From JADCCX01 sp031431475 (GTDB taxonomy: Bacteria > Pseudomonadota > Alphaproteobacteria > Rhizobiales > Beijerinckiaceae): a DNA stretch of 32,248 nucleotides. The first letter of the stretch is position 1, and each line of letters begins with the position of its first letter. Positions 31,734-32,248 of this stretch are shown here, in pieces. Location of the stretch: the NCBI GenBank assembly GCA_031431475.1, contig JANPDL010000004.1:1-32248 (forward strand), in the 5' to 3' direction. Below the pieces are notes generated by a model. The model had not been told where the DNA came from and ran no database searches. It was given only the letters and a program-made list of their open reading frames with translations. The translations under genes were made by a program, and so were the position numbers.

Positions 31734-32017
31734 CTGCTCTCTCCATAGGCCGCGATCATCTTCTCCCGCCACGGCGCGCGGTCTGCCGTGGTGTGATTGG
31801 TGGTTCCAGCCGGATCGATCCAGCGCATGACTTCGGCTGCCGACCAGCGCAGCGGGCGCCGGCTGCGCGGGCGCGGACAGCCTTCCGCTTCCAGACGGCG
31901 GCGTACATCCAGCCGCTGCAGCGTGCCCGGCTGGAGATCGAGCAGATGGGCCATGCGCGCCACCCGGATGAGGCCCGATGCTTCCCCGCTTCTGGTGTCA
32001 GCGCTGGCGGCGGACAT
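31730..32017 (-). CDS. small DNA-binding protein, excisionase/AlpA-like
   Basis: A 95-residue protein whose VARMAHLLDLQPGTLQRLDV and PLRWSAAEVMRWID resemble the winged-helix pattern of AlpA/excisionase-type regulators (helix-turn-helix, then a W-S-x-x-E-V strand and helix). Placed upstream of an integrase gene, it may direct excision or act as a regulator. It overlaps the preceding reading frame by 20 bases and the following gene by 4. Identification is by pattern only. Confidence 0.5.
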   Translation of the reverse strand: MSAASADTRSGEASGLIRVARMAHLLDLQPGTLQRLDVRRRLEAEGCPRPRSRRPLRWSAAEVMRWIDPAGTTNHTTADRAPWREKMIAAYGESR

Positions 32018-32248
32018 GGGCTGACTTCGACTTGTGGGGTTTCTTAGCTATGAGAGGCTTTCCGGCTTTGGCAGGTTTTCCGGCCTTGGTCTCGCGCGGT
32101 GCCACAGGCCAGAGCGCCGCCATGGCGGCAGCCGTCTTGACCATGGCATCCTGAGCCGGGCGGTGTGATGGCGCGATGCGCCCAAGACCCACGCCCGCCG
32201 TGGCTTCCATCAGATCATGCAAAGCGCCGCGCAGAAGATCGTGGCCGC
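31998..32248 (-). CDS. partial hypothetical protein, 5' end beyond the window
   Basis: The frame is open to the right edge, so the N-terminus is missing. The visible C-terminal 82 residues begin HDLLRGALHDLMEATAGVG and end in a lysine-rich tail (KAGKPAKAGKPLIAKKPHKS). Such a tail may bind nucleic acid. Not recognised; it belongs to the same minus-strand block as the integrase. Confidence 0.45.
   Translation of the reverse strand, partial: GHDLLRGALHDLMEATAGVGLGRIAPSHRPAQDAMVKTAAAMAALWPVAPRETKAGKPAKAGKPLIAKKPHKSKSAHVRRQR

Overview
The window is a piece of a GC-rich alphaproteobacterial chromosome. I would place it in the Hyphomicrobiales (Rhizobiales), probably near Bradyrhizobium/Afipia-type genera. 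The grounds are the protein styles, the CTTGAC/CTATAT-like promoters, the order csp - DUF192 - tRNA-Pro, and several intergenic palindromic repeat families of the kind common in that order. All family calls come from reading motifs and translations by eye; no database search was made.

Layout. Positions 1-4954: 5' half of a tRNA-Pro, a DUF192 membrane-anchored protein, a double cold-shock-domain protein, a Sir2 deacylase, a divergent amidase and a convergent M20 metallopeptidase. Positions 4955-8551 are accessory and repeat-rich: an operator-like inverted repeat, a diverged palindrome, a complete IS110-family recombinase gene with a structured 5' leader that may be its bridge RNA, more palindromes, a 92-bp tandem duplication, a ParE-like toxin remnant, and an AT-rich gene for a secreted ClpP-fold protein. 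Positions 8597-13243: a parvulin-type prolyl isomerase divergent from secA, then an orphan ModA-like binding protein. Positions 13249-18168: a RimJ-like acetyltransferase, a GNAT-PEP mutase fusion, accA, a voltage-gated ion channel with a calcium-type selectivity filter, and a cation diffusion facilitator. Positions 18383-19759: a small ORF and a SIR2-like NADase candidate, a possible anti-phage or toxin-type pair.

Positions 19843-26706: an M81 (MlrC-like) metallopeptidase divergent from a peptide-type ABC importer (binding protein, two permeases, one double ATPase). A large palindromic repeat lies inside the importer operon. The peptidase and importer probably cooperate in uptake and hydrolysis of a peptide-like or amide compound. 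Positions 26726-29058: a CoxE-like VWA protein, a YafQ/DinJ-type toxin-antitoxin pair and a flavin/heme-binding split-barrel protein. Positions 29126-32248: an unusual tRNA-Cys gene with its own promoter, then a block of genes all on the minus strand. It includes a tyrosine integrase, three tiny translationally coupled genes, an excisionase-like DNA-binding protein and unknowns. I read it as one end of an integrative element that entered at the tRNA and runs past the right edge.

The observations most worth a second look are the channel filter, the SIR2 pair, the IS110 leader RNA, the odd tRNA-Cys, and the coupled small genes behind the integrase.
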